Positions 1-8,075 of a stretch of 38,007 nt of DNA are shown piece by piece. The position numbers and the translations under genes were made by a program. Position 1 is the first letter of the stretch, and every line of letters starts with the position of its first letter. This stretch comes from Planctomycetaceae bacterium (GTDB lineage: Bacteria; Planctomycetota; Planctomycetia; Planctomycetales; Planctomycetaceae), in assembly GCA_021732845.1 (NCBI GenBank), contig JAKFUF010000169.1:1-38007 (forward strand). Direction: 5' to 3'. A model generated the notes under the pieces. That model saw nothing but the letters and a program-made list of their open reading frames with translations, did not search any database and had not been told where the DNA came from.

Positions 1-310
1 GGTCAATCATCTCCCGCTGCTCCCCACCCCGCCTCACGGCGACGCAGTTGCGGTCGACTACAGGATCAAACTTAAACCTCCTGGCTGGGACTTTCACCCG
101 CCGATTCAACAAACGTGCAAGCGCACGAGGGCTCTGGTCCACCAGAGCTGCGGGCAACAGACGATCCGGCGTTTTCGAAGGACTTTCGAGTCATTTGCGA
201 ATCGTTCACACCCAAGCAGCGCCCACCCTTCACCGTGGCTCAGCAGGAGCTGGAGCCCTCCCGCCGCGTCGCCCGCAAGTCGTCCTCTCTCGAGCACCGC
301 AACGTTGCCG

Positions 311-347
311 AGTCACTCCGTGACTCGAACCCAGTCACGGAGTGACT
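311..347. repeat. Perfect 15-bp inverted repeat (hairpin)
   Basis: AGTCACTCCGTGACT at 311-325 is the exact reverse complement of 333-347, with a 7-base spacer. Each arm is itself nearly palindromic, so the site can form either one long hairpin or two small ones. No T-run follows on the plus strand. It could be a factor-independent terminator-like structure for the minus-strand transcription unit that ends at 659, or a small repetitive element. Confidence 0.6.
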
Positions 348-532
348 GGACGACTTTGAGATTCACCGGAGAGCTTGCGCCGGGTCGCTTAGGGATCGCG
401 GCAATAATAACATGGTGAAGTTGATTGGGATGGACGCTGATTGAGGGCAGATTCATCAGCCGGCACGCGTTAGCGCGCGTTAGTAGCGTCCGGTTCGTGG
501 CGCTGGCGTCTTCCGATTATCCTCCAACCGGG

Positions 533-552
533 GGCTAAGGCCGGCTAAGGCC
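533..552. repeat. Tandem GGCTAAGGCC repeat
   Basis: The 10-mer GGCTAAGGCC occurs twice head to tail (533-542 and 543-552). It is followed by CCGG-rich palindromic sequence up to about 585. This resembles the short interspersed palindromes found elsewhere in the window, but the unit is different. Confidence 0.4.
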
Positions 553-658
553 CTCCGGCTCATTGGCCGTACGGCTTGTCAAAAGTCGACAGTTATTGCA
601 GAGGCCCGTTGACCACCGAGATGAACTCGGTGGGGTTGGGTGGTGACGACCGTCGCGT

Positions 659-3600
659 TCAATCCACAAATGTAAACTCATTCGCCCCCAGCAGAATCTG
701 CGCGTACTGTTCCCACGGCGAAAGCTGGCTGTTGGGTTCAGCGGGTATCGCCAGAAAATCACGGCCGAGAGACAGTTCTTGGGGCGTTGGCGAACGGCCG
801 TAGAGGAGCGAGAAGGCCTGCTGAATGCGGCCTTCGTCGGAGGCCGTCGCCGCCTGCAGCCGGCTGGCCAGGGCGCGCGATTGTTGGATCATGAACTCGC
901 TGTTCAGCACAAACAGTTGCTGCAAGGGGACTGTCGTCACGGTCCGCTTGTCGCTGGTGATGTTGGGGTCGGGGAAGTCGAACAGCCGGAGGACGCCATC
1001 GAGATTGTGGCGGCTGATCTTGCCGTAGAAGGTGCGGCGGTTGTTGTCGGCCGAGCCGAGATCGGAGGAGGGTCCACCCACGGTCAGATCGAGGCGGCCC
1101 GAGACCGCAAGCATCGCATCGCGCCAGGCTTCGATGTCCAGCCGCCGCCGGTTCATCCGCCACAGCGAAATGTTTTCCGGATCCACTTCCTGGTTGTGCG
1201 GATCATTCGCGGCCGACAACCCATAGGTGGCCGACAGCAGGATCTCGCGGTGCAGCCACTTGATCGACCAGCCGTGGGCCATGAACTGATGCGCGAGGTA
1301 GTCCAGCAGTTCCGGGTGGCTCGGACGCTCACCCAGCGCGCCGAAGTTGCTGGGGGTATTGACCAGGCCGCGTCCAAAATGCTGCTGCCAGACCCGGTTG
1401 ACGATCACGCGTGGCGTGAGCGGGTTCTGCGGGCTCGCCACGGCACGGGCCAGTTCCAGCCGGCCGCTCCCCTGGGCGAAGGCCGCCGGCGACTCTGGTG
1501 ACAGGATCGAGAGGAAGTGCCGGGGCACTTCGGGGCCGGTTCGCGTGGGGTTGCCACGGACATGCAGCTTCATGTCGGCGACAGTCCCGTCGATCAGCGA
1601 ATGGGCTGTCGCATACATCGGTGGCACGGTCTTTTTGACCGTCTCCACCTCGGCCTTCAGCGCGGCCAGCGCCTGTTTCTGCGTTTCATCAAGCTGCTTT
1701 TCCAGTTGATCCTTGGGGATCCGCAGGAACCCGTTCTCGCCGATGATCTCTGCCAGCAACGGCGAGTCCTTGCCAGGCGATTTTGAATTGGGGTCCGCCC
1801 GTTCGGCCACCGCCTTCTGAACCGCCTCGTCAAGCGATTTCAACGCCGCCACCAGTTCCGCCGGTGGCTCACCCCCCTGCCCCGCCTCTTTGCCGAGCGC
1901 CTCAAACACTGCCGGGAGTTCGGCCGCCTTGCCCCGGTTGTCGGGCTTGCCAAAGAACTTGGCGGCGCGGTTCAGCGCCTGCTCCTTCAGCATCAGGCTT
2001 TGAACCAGCTCTTTGCGCGAGGCCCCCTCACCCTCTTTGGCAGGATGCCGTGTCTGCCACAGGGCCGTCAGGTAGTCCTTCAGCTTGGGCAACTCCGCTT
2101 CGGCCAGTTGCCGGCCTGTGTTGCTCAGGAACTCCGTGACTTTTTGTTCTTGTTGCTTCACCCGAGTCTGACCGGCCTCGTAGGCTTTGACGACCTCTTC
2201 TGCCACGAGCGGAGCTTCCCGATAGTTGGTGCTGCGGAACACGCCGCCGAGGGCGTAGTAGTCGGTCTGGGGGATCGGGTCGAACTTATGGTCGTGGCAG
2301 CGTGCACAGGCGAGGGTCAGGCCGAGGAATCCGCGGGAGAGGGTGTCGATGCGGTCGTCGAGTTCGTCCAATGCGGCCTTGGCGGCACAGCCGGCGTCGG
2401 CATAGTAGACCGGACCGAGGGCGAAGTAGCCCTGAGCCACGAGCCGGTCCTGCGGATCTTCGCCCGCCACGGGCTCCAACTGATCGCCAGCGATCTGCAG
2501 CATGGCAAAGCGGTCGTAGGGCAGGTCGTTGTTCAGCGACTTCACGACCCAATCGCGGAAGCGGTAGCCCTGCGGATACCCGCGGGCACCAAACGTGTGC
2601 GCCTGGTCCTCGCCATAGCGGGCGATGTCCAGCCAGTAGCGGCCCCACCGCTCGCCGTAATGTGGCGACGCCAGCAAGCGCTCCACCACGGTGTGATGGG
2701 CTTCTGGACTGGAATCCGCCAAAAACGCCTGCATTTCTTCCGGCGACGGCGGCAGGCCGAGCATGTCAAAGGTTACGCGCCTGAGCCACGCGGTCTTGTC
2801 GGCCGGAGCCACCGACTTGAGCCCCGTGGCTTCCAGCCTCTGCAAAATGAATGCATCCAGTGGCTTCTTCAACCAGGCGGTGTCCTTCACCGCCGGAACC
2901 ACGGTTTCCCGGATCGGCTGGAACGACCAGAACCGCCGCTGCTCTTCGGAGATGACATAGGGCGTCGCGGCCAGTTCCGTGCGGCCCAGCCGGGCGACAC
3001 TGGAGGATGTGGTCTCCAGTTCCAGCCGCGCTCCGGAAAACACGGTGTGATCGCTGCTGATCGGGTTGTCCGCGGCGGCATCGGCGCTGGTGGCCGCCAG
3101 CGTGACATATCGGGCATCGGCTCCCACGGGGATTTCAAAACTGGCAAACTTGCCGTCGCCCCGCATCGGAGCCGGTGCCTCCTGCTTGAGCTTGAAAACT
3201 TCGTTGTCGCGGACGACTTCGGCTGGCTGTCCGTTCACATACACGGACACCTCCTTGCCCGAGTCCATCACGCGGCTGACCAGCACCATCACATGCGCCG
3301 TGGCTCCCGACCCGAACGAACTGTCATCGAGTCCCGCGCGGTCGCAGCGGAACGTGAAGGCCTGGTCCGGCGGCAGCCCGCCTGCCGTTCGCAGCTCGGT
3401 CAGGTCGAATGTCACAAACGCATTGGCATGCAGACCAATCCCGTCCTCCATCCGGTCCGGCGATGACACCGCCTTCCCCTGCGTGCTTAACCCGCCCTCA
3501 TTGCCCCACGCATCATTGATCACCGGGCCATGCTCATGCTTCGTGCCGCCGAGCAGGCCAAAGTCGAACCGCACGCCGGGCGAAACTTCACCCACCCCGG

Positions 3601-4147
3601 CCCAGCCATGCTGAACACGATCAACGGCCAGATCATTCGATTGGGCGTCGGCCTTGTAGGAGTCGGTGGCGAGGGCATCGCCCAGCGACGTCTCCGCCGA
3701 GTCGTCAAACAGGTTTCCGAGAGGAATGGCAACCCGCACCGAGGGCCAGCGGGCACCAGCGGCCACCCAGGCGGTCAGGTCGGCGATCTCGCTGTCGGCC
3801 AGTTTGCCTTTGGGCGGCATCTGCAACCCGCCTTCGTGACGCACCGCATCCAGCAGCAGACTCTCTTCAGGCTTCCCCGGCACGACGGACGGCCCGTTCT
3901 CGCCGCCTTTCAACGCCCCGGCAGGAGAGTCGAGGCTCAACTTCCCCTTCGCCTGCCCGTTCCCGTGGCACTCGTAGCAGCGGTTGACGAGCACGGGCCG
4001 GACTTTGGTTTCGAAGAATTCCGGCGTTTCGGCCGGAGTTTCAGCCAGAACTGTTGACCCGATCCACAACGTCAGCATCAGCCCCAAAACGGCGTGGCGG
4101 CGAACAGGCATGGGCATCGGTCGGCTCGAGAAGTTGCTGTAAAACAT
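659..4147 (-). CDS. PSCyt1-DUF1549-DUF1553 planctomycete cytochrome-like protein
   Basis: Large exported protein of a family greatly expanded in planctomycetes. Members are often paired with DUF1501 partners and are thought to act at the cell surface, though their chemistry is unsettled. A signal peptide covers about residues 11-35 and ends near VLA-E. A c-type heme motif CYECH (57-61) lies in the N-terminal PSCyt1 domain. Residues about 170-380 form a beta-rich insert that looks like an NPCBM-type carbohydrate-binding module. DUF1549 follows (about 405-620) and ends with CARCHDH (614-620), a second possible heme or metal site. DUF1553 occupies about 890-1140 and includes the NRVWQQHFGRGLV motif. 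The ATG at 4147 gives the longest form. Internal Met11 or Met13 would give a more typical signal peptide, and no start has a clear ribosome binding site. No DUF1501 gene is adjacent, and the only one in the window is 14 kb away. The family call is firm; the function is not known. Confidence 0.9.
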   Translation of the reverse strand: MFYSNFSSRPMPMPVRRHAVLGLMLTLWIGSTVLAETPAETPEFFETKVRPVLVNRCYECHGNGQAKGKLSLDSPAGALKGGENGPSVVPGKPEESLLLDAVRHEGGLQMPPKGKLADSEIADLTAWVAAGARWPSVRVAIPLGNLFDDSAETSLGDALATDSYKADAQSNDLAVDRVQHGWAGVGEVSPGVRFDFGLLGGTKHEHGPVINDAWGNEGGLSTQGKAVSSPDRMEDGIGLHANAFVTFDLTELRTAGGLPPDQAFTFRCDRAGLDDSSFGSGATAHVMVLVSRVMDSGKEVSVYVNGQPAEVVRDNEVFKLKQEAPAPMRGDGKFASFEIPVGADARYVTLAATSADAAADNPISSDHTVFSGARLELETTSSSVARLGRTELAATPYVISEEQRRFWSFQPIRETVVPAVKDTAWLKKPLDAFILQRLEATGLKSVAPADKTAWLRRVTFDMLGLPPSPEEMQAFLADSSPEAHHTVVERLLASPHYGERWGRYWLDIARYGEDQAHTFGARGYPQGYRFRDWVVKSLNNDLPYDRFAMLQIAGDQLEPVAGEDPQDRLVAQGYFALGPVYYADAGCAAKAALDELDDRIDTLSRGFLGLTLACARCHDHKFDPIPQTDYYALGGVFRSTNYREAPLVAEEVVKAYEAGQTRVKQQEQKVTEFLSNTGRQLAEAELPKLKDYLTALWQTRHPAKEGEGASRKELVQSLMLKEQALNRAAKFFGKPDNRGKAAELPAVFEALGKEAGQGGEPPAELVAALKSLDEAVQKAVAERADPNSKSPGKDSPLLAEIIGENGFLRIPKDQLEKQLDETQKQALAALKAEVETVKKTVPPMYATAHSLIDGTVADMKLHVRGNPTRTGPEVPRHFLSILSPESPAAFAQGSGRLELARAVASPQNPLTPRVIVNRVWQQHFGRGLVNTPSNFGALGERPSHPELLDYLAHQFMAHGWSIKWLHREILLSATYGLSAANDPHNQEVDPENISLWRMNRRRLDIEAWRDAMLAVSGRLDLTVGGPSSDLGSADNNRRTFYGKISRHNLDGVLRLFDFPDPNITSDKRTVTTVPLQQLFVLNSEFMIQQSRALASRLQAATASDEGRIQQAFSLLYGRSPTPQELSLGRDFLAIPAEPNSQLSPWEQYAQILLGANEFTFVD

Positions 4148-4211
4148 CCATCGACGACTGATTATACGTGCAGGTTATGGATGACGCTACGGGCAGCTTG
4201 AGCGAGAGAAG

Positions 4212-4240
4212 TTTCGATTTTCGATTTATAATTTTCGATT
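4212..4240. repeat. Short AT-rich ATTTTCGAT-type repeat
   Basis: Three copies of TTTCGAT with AT-rich spacers (read on the minus strand as AATCGAAAAT units) lie in the 138-bp gap between the beta-helix gene and the DUF1553 gene. The AT content contrasts sharply with the GC-rich surroundings. It may be an intergenic repeat or promoter-proximal DNA for the gene that starts at 4147. Confidence 0.5.
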
Positions 4241-4285
4241 GGTGGTGACAGGTGCAATCGACAGGAGTGGCAATGAGGCACGTTC

Positions 4286-6352
4286 TCAGCGATCGGCCGC
4301 AGCCCCGCCGCCGAAAAGTGGAATTCGGCCGTCGACGCCAACGCTCCAGGCAGACACACCCAGCGGCAGCGCCCCGCTGTCCGGCACATCGGCATCGGCG
4401 GTTCGCAGAGGATCGGGCCAGCTTTCAGGGAGGGGCACGCCACCATCGACCGCCGGGCTGTCAGGCTGCAGCCGCAGATCGGCCAGCGGGGAGGTGGTTG
4501 AGCCAGGAACAGCGACAAACTTTGGATCGGCGATGCGGTCCTGGGTCGTCCATCCTGGCGTGTGGAATTGCCGGCTGTCGTTGAACAGTGTGGAGGCCCG
4601 GAATTTGGCGAACGGATCGCCTGCGAGCCGTGGGCCGGCCTCCAGTCCCCACAGCAGATTTCCCCCCTCACGCAGCCGTTCGGCGCTTTTCATGGGGATG
4701 AAGTTGACCCCCGGAACCTCGCGCATCTGGATGAAGATGTTGTTGAAGACATCGCGCTCGCTGTTGCGGAGGCCGCCGACAGCCAGGCCAAACAGGTAAT
4801 TGTCGCGAAAGACCGGCTTCTCGCGCAACAGCGTGTTGTGGTAGAAGTGGATGACCGGCCAGACCGGGCTGCCGTGGTCGCCCGCCAGATGCCCTTCCTC
4901 ACGCAGGAAACCGCCGGCGGGGTCTGGCTTCACGGGTGGAGTGGTGTAGCTACCCGCGCGCAGATCGAAGATGTTGCGGAAGGCAAACACCCCCGCGCTG
5001 GCGTCGTGATCCACCGGCGACTCATCCTTGTGAATCTCGTGCTGCGTCAGCGGGATCAGCACTCCGCCGATCCGGTTCTGGTGGATAAAAATGGTGTGGT
5101 CGCGCAGCTTGGCGCCGCATTCGAAGCCATCGTCGTTGAAGTTGTCGACAAAATTGTGATGGAACCGCAGATTCTTCACCCAGCGCACAAACGCGAAGTC
5201 GTGGTCGTCCGTGAATTCGGACCAGGAAATCTCGATGTTCTCATTCAGTGGCTGCCCGTTCTGCAGGACGAGCTGGTAGGAGGGCGTTCCGCGGTACTTC
5301 ATGTGTGCCCGCGAGGTCCACGGGGCTGCCAGCCCGCGAAACGCGCAGTGCCGCACGCGGATGTTCTGCGAGGCGTTGAGCATTAGGCCGGGAAAGCCAC
5401 CGTACACCGTGAGATGGTCGAGGTCGATCTCCTGCGAACCATAGATGCTGATCATCGGGCTGCCGGTGGCTCCGCGAAACACCAGACCCTGCAGCCGCAC
5501 ATGCCTGATGCCCGTGACGCGCAGCACCTCCTCGCCAAAGCCGAGGCTGATCAGCAGTGGAACCCGACGCGGATCGGTTTCGCCCCGGTAGGCCCGGTCC
5601 CCCAGTCCCGCGAGCTGATGATGCGCCAGCCGGATGTGGATTCTGCCGGTTTCGCGGTTGAACCACAGCCCCGGCCCGCCGTACACCCCGGTCTCGCGTT
5701 CCTTCTTGTCGCCAATCCACAGTTCATTGGCTGCCCGCAGATCGACGGGAAAGCGATACCCGTGCAGCGGAACGAGAGAGTCGGCGAAGTGCCCCAGCGC
5801 CAACGGCCGGTCGTCTTCAACGCCCCACATCGGTTCCCACGACCCGGGCAGGAACTGCGTGGGGACGCGGCGTGCGTCAGCGTTCGGAAACGCCTGTGTC
5901 GAAACAAACTCTCCGTCCGCGCCTCCCGCCAGTGGCTCCCAGCAGGTTGCCGGAGCCTCCGCGAACTGCCGCAGTCCGCCGTCAATGATCGCCAGTTCGC
6001 CGGGATGGGCGGCGATCGTGATCGGACTGCCAGCGGTGCCCGAGCGCGTCAGCGCGAACTTCTCGTAGTAAATCCCGCCACGCAAATACAACGTCATACC
6101 CGGCTTCAATTGACTCTGCGCGTGAGCCAGCGACCGCCACGGCGAACTTTCCGAGCCGTCGTGTCCATCATCGCCGCGCACCGGATCAACAAACCTCTTG
6201 GGTCCGGTTGTCATTTCGGTTTGCAGCGGGGCTGGAAGCGGCCGCGTCGCCCGATGGGTGACAAGGCCCGCGGCCTCTCCGCGCACCCCTCCCGTGATTC
6301 CCAACGATCCCAGCCCCCACGCCAGCAACAGCAGCCAAAACTTTGACTTCAC
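4286..6352 (-). CDS. Secreted right-handed beta-helix (pectate-lyase-like) protein
   Basis: 688-residue exported protein. It begins with an N-terminal signal peptide (MKSKFWLLLLAWGLGSLG). From about residue 54 there is an FVDPVRGDDGHDG-type opening and the LKPGMTLYLRGGIYYE motif, which are typical of DUF1565/pectate-lyase-fold proteins. Asn- and His-rich coils follow (HHNFVDNFNDDGFECG, HQNRIGGV), as expected of a parallel beta-helix. It probably binds or cleaves polysaccharide in the periplasm or outside the cell; substrate and catalytic residues cannot be fixed by eye. The GTG start at 6352 is chosen because GGAGG lies six bases upstream and a signal peptide begins there. The frame stays open as far as 6958, but that part overlaps the DoxX gene and looks non-coding. 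It follows the DoxX gene by 83 bp on the same strand. Confidence 0.85.
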   Translation of the reverse strand: MKSKFWLLLLAWGLGSLGITGGVRGEAAGLVTHRATRPLPAPLQTEMTTGPKRFVDPVRGDDGHDGSESSPWRSLAHAQSQLKPGMTLYLRGGIYYEKFALTRSGTAGSPITIAAHPGELAIIDGGLRQFAEAPATCWEPLAGGADGEFVSTQAFPNADARRVPTQFLPGSWEPMWGVEDDRPLALGHFADSLVPLHGYRFPVDLRAANELWIGDKKERETGVYGGPGLWFNRETGRIHIRLAHHQLAGLGDRAYRGETDPRRVPLLISLGFGEEVLRVTGIRHVRLQGLVFRGATGSPMISIYGSQEIDLDHLTVYGGFPGLMLNASQNIRVRHCAFRGLAAPWTSRAHMKYRGTPSYQLVLQNGQPLNENIEISWSEFTDDHDFAFVRWVKNLRFHHNFVDNFNDDGFECGAKLRDHTIFIHQNRIGGVLIPLTQHEIHKDESPVDHDASAGVFAFRNIFDLRAGSYTTPPVKPDPAGGFLREEGHLAGDHGSPVWPVIHFYHNTLLREKPVFRDNYLFGLAVGGLRNSERDVFNNIFIQMREVPGVNFIPMKSAERLREGGNLLWGLEAGPRLAGDPFAKFRASTLFNDSRQFHTPGWTTQDRIADPKFVAVPGSTTSPLADLRLQPDSPAVDGGVPLPESWPDPLRTADADVPDSGALPLGVSAWSVGVDGRIPLFGGGAAADR

Positions 6353-6358
6353 AGCCAG

Positions 6359-6363
6359 CCTCC
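6359..6363 (-). promoter_or_regulatory. Ribosome binding site GGAGG deciding a GTG start
   Basis: On the minus strand GGAGG lies six bases before the GTG at 6352. It fixes the start of the beta-helix gene and excludes the 606-bp upstream open extension. Confidence 0.75.
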
Positions 6364-6435
6364 ATCTGTGGGTAGGACGGGATTCTGGAATGGCACCGGG
6401 GCAAAACCCAGCGACAAAGGTGTTTTGCCAGACTG

Positions 6436-6840
6436 TCACGCTGGAGTGCCGGGGCTCGGCGGGGCGCATGGGGTTGACCCGACGGCCAGTTGAAAGATCC
6501 CCCGCTGCCGCAGTCCCAGGGCGGTCCAGATCAGGATTCCGATGATGATGTGCGCGATGATCGACTCGTTCACACGGACATGAGTGACAATCGCCCCGCC
6601 GAGGTATCCAGTGAGCAGGATTGCCCCAATGAAGGCCGTGCGGGGGATCAAATAGAGGATGGTAATCGCCACTTCCACGATGCCGATCTTGAACATCAGG
6701 TCCGTGGTGAACCCCATCTTTTCCATATTGGCCGCGTTCTCCTGCGATACGACAAACTTGCCGGGAGCACTGATGCCCGCAAACACGATGGCGAGAAGAA
6801 CGGACAGCACCCAGCCGGTGATGCGCGACGCTTTGGACAT
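6436..6840 (-). CDS. DoxX-like family membrane protein
   Basis: 134-residue integral membrane protein with four hydrophobic segments at about residues 8-26, 47-65, 69-87 and 94-110. The opening SKASRITGWVLSVLLAIVFAG and the LIPRTAFIGAILLTGYLGGA motif fit the DoxX-like family (PF13564 type), whose molecular role is poorly defined and is sometimes linked to redox stress. The ATG at 6840 is preferred over an in-frame upstream start at 6939 because the extra 33 residues are not hydrophobic or family-like and AGGAA lies upstream. It sits between the caspase-like gene (114-bp gap) and the beta-helix gene (83-bp gap), in the same direction. Confidence 0.85.
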   Translation of the reverse strand: MSKASRITGWVLSVLLAIVFAGISAPGKFVVSQENAANMEKMGFTTDLMFKIGIVEVAITILYLIPRTAFIGAILLTGYLGGAIVTHVRVNESIIAHIIIGILIWTALGLRQRGIFQLAVGSTPCAPPSPGTPA

Positions 6841-6954
6841 GAACAGCAGTTCCTGGAAATTGTGGAGCGTTTGAAGAACCAGATGATAGTGGCTCTGCCC
6901 GAAGCCGCCAAAGCAGCGCGATGCGGTTTGCAAGGGCACCGGCCGCCTTTGCGT

Positions 6955-7932
6955 TCAAGGCGAAAGGCGGGCCAGTTCCACCAGGATCACCTCCAGTTGT
7001 TCGAAGTACTCCGCCTCCATCATCATCGCCTTCTTGTTTCGCAGTGCGGCCAGATCCCGCTCCAGGGCGTCCCGGCGGGCGCGAACTTCGGCGGAAAGCT
7101 GTTCGTCGCGGGCGTTGCGGACCAGCACGAACTGGCGGGCCAGCCCGCCATCCAGCGTGGCTCCCGCCTTCGCAGCCTTGAGCGGCCTGAGCCCCTCGAA
7201 CCAGTCGGCGGGGGTGCCCAGACGGTCGGCATTGTCGTCAATCAGGGGGTGTTCGGTCGCCAGCCGCGACTCGCGCTTGTAAAACTCGCGGAGCCGCGCG
7301 GAGGCCACGACGAACGCTTCCAACAGCGAGGTCTGTTCATCCTTGTCGAGGTCGCCCGCCGGGTCGCCGATGGCGGTCGACAGGTAGTCGCCAAACCGCG
7401 CGAAGTTGTATTCCTGCCCGGCCTTGGTGGCGGAAATGGTCACCCGATTGGAACCGGACAGTGCGGTCAAGAACGGGGCGCTGCAGGACGAGCAGTTGGC
7501 AATTGCCAGCGGACGCTGAACGGAGTTGAGCCACGCACCGAGGTCGGCGGCAGTGATGTCTTCACCGCGCAGGTTGAACCGGGCCGTCTTGCCATCGTAG
7601 GTTCCGTGGCCAATGAGAATGAGCCACAGCGGTTCGGTGGATGCGGGGGCGAGCTGGGTGAGATGCTCGTGCAGCAGGTCGCGGTCGCTCTTCTCGCCCT
7701 CCGGTTCGAGGCCCAGCACGACGCAATCCGCCTTCCCCCGCTTCGCGGCCACGTTCCAGCGTTCGGCCCAGGTCTTGAACTGTTCTCCGAACTCGGCGGT
7801 TCCCTCGGCCCCCACGACAACCACGACGCTCGTGCGTGGCTCATCTGCCTGGACGGTGGAGGAACACAGCAGCATGACCAGACAAGCGGCAACCACTCCG
7901 CCCAATCCGTCTCTCAACCGGTTTGCAGGCAC
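6955..7932 (-). CDS. Secreted caspase/C13-fold-like protein
   Basis: 325-residue protein with a signal peptide (about 1-29, ending VQA-D). The core resembles clan CD (legumain/caspase-type) hydrolases. A beta-strand leads into ILIGHG (105-110, His109), and a second strand leads into IANCSSCSAPF (144-154), followed by NRVTISATKAGQEYNFARFGDYL. In true C13 or caspase enzymes the His and a Cys at these two places form the dyad; here either Cys147 or Cys150 could serve. As I recall, related proteins in planctomycetes and verrucomicrobia often lack the Cys, so activity is uncertain. The C-terminus is a charged helix (about 270-325). The GTG start is supported by GAGAGGAA just upstream. It lies 143 bp downstream of the M56-secretin gene and may belong to the same regulon. 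Confidence 0.65.
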   Translation of the reverse strand: MPANRLRDGLGGVVAACLVMLLCSSTVQADEPRTSVVVVVGAEGTAEFGEQFKTWAERWNVAAKRGKADCVVLGLEPEGEKSDRDLLHEHLTQLAPASTEPLWLILIGHGTYDGKTARFNLRGEDITAADLGAWLNSVQRPLAIANCSSCSAPFLTALSGSNRVTISATKAGQEYNFARFGDYLSTAIGDPAGDLDKDEQTSLLEAFVVASARLREFYKRESRLATEHPLIDDNADRLGTPADWFEGLRPLKAAKAGATLDGGLARQFVLVRNARDEQLSAEVRARRDALERDLAALRNKKAMMMEAEYFEQLEVILVELARLSP

Positions 7933-8075
7933 GCGATTCCTCTCCCAGGGCGATCAGCCGGCACGATGAATCTCGCCTTATCATGTGCCGGCGCGGGAGT
8001 GACCGCAAGCTTGAGGACTCTTTGGACTCATGAATCAAACTTGCCGCGACAAGTGATTCAGGAAGTGTGCGGTTC

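Larger units (their letters stand above)
1..658. other. Non-coding stretch at window start
   Basis: No gene can be supported here. The short open frames on both strands overlap one another, lack a convincing ribosome binding site and resemble no family I know. The stretch holds a strong 15-bp hairpin at 311-347 and a small tandem repeat near 533-552. It lies downstream of the stop codon of the minus-strand gene that ends at 659, so part of it is probably that gene's 3' region. Confidence 0.6.

Noticed and set aside
48-345. Two small plus-strand frames near the window start
   Set aside because: They overlap each other, lack ribosome sites and resemble no family; the hairpin at 311-347 ends them by chance.
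2000-3466. Plus-strand open frame of 488 codons
   Set aside because: It is antisense to the DUF1549/DUF1553 gene; its Gly/Arg/Val-rich composition is typical of high-GC shadow frames, with no recognisable domain.
6353-6958. Upstream in-frame extension of the beta-helix gene (202 more codons)
   Set aside because: It overlaps the DoxX-like gene, has no family-like sequence, and a strong GGAGG plus GTG with a signal peptide marks the true start at 6352.
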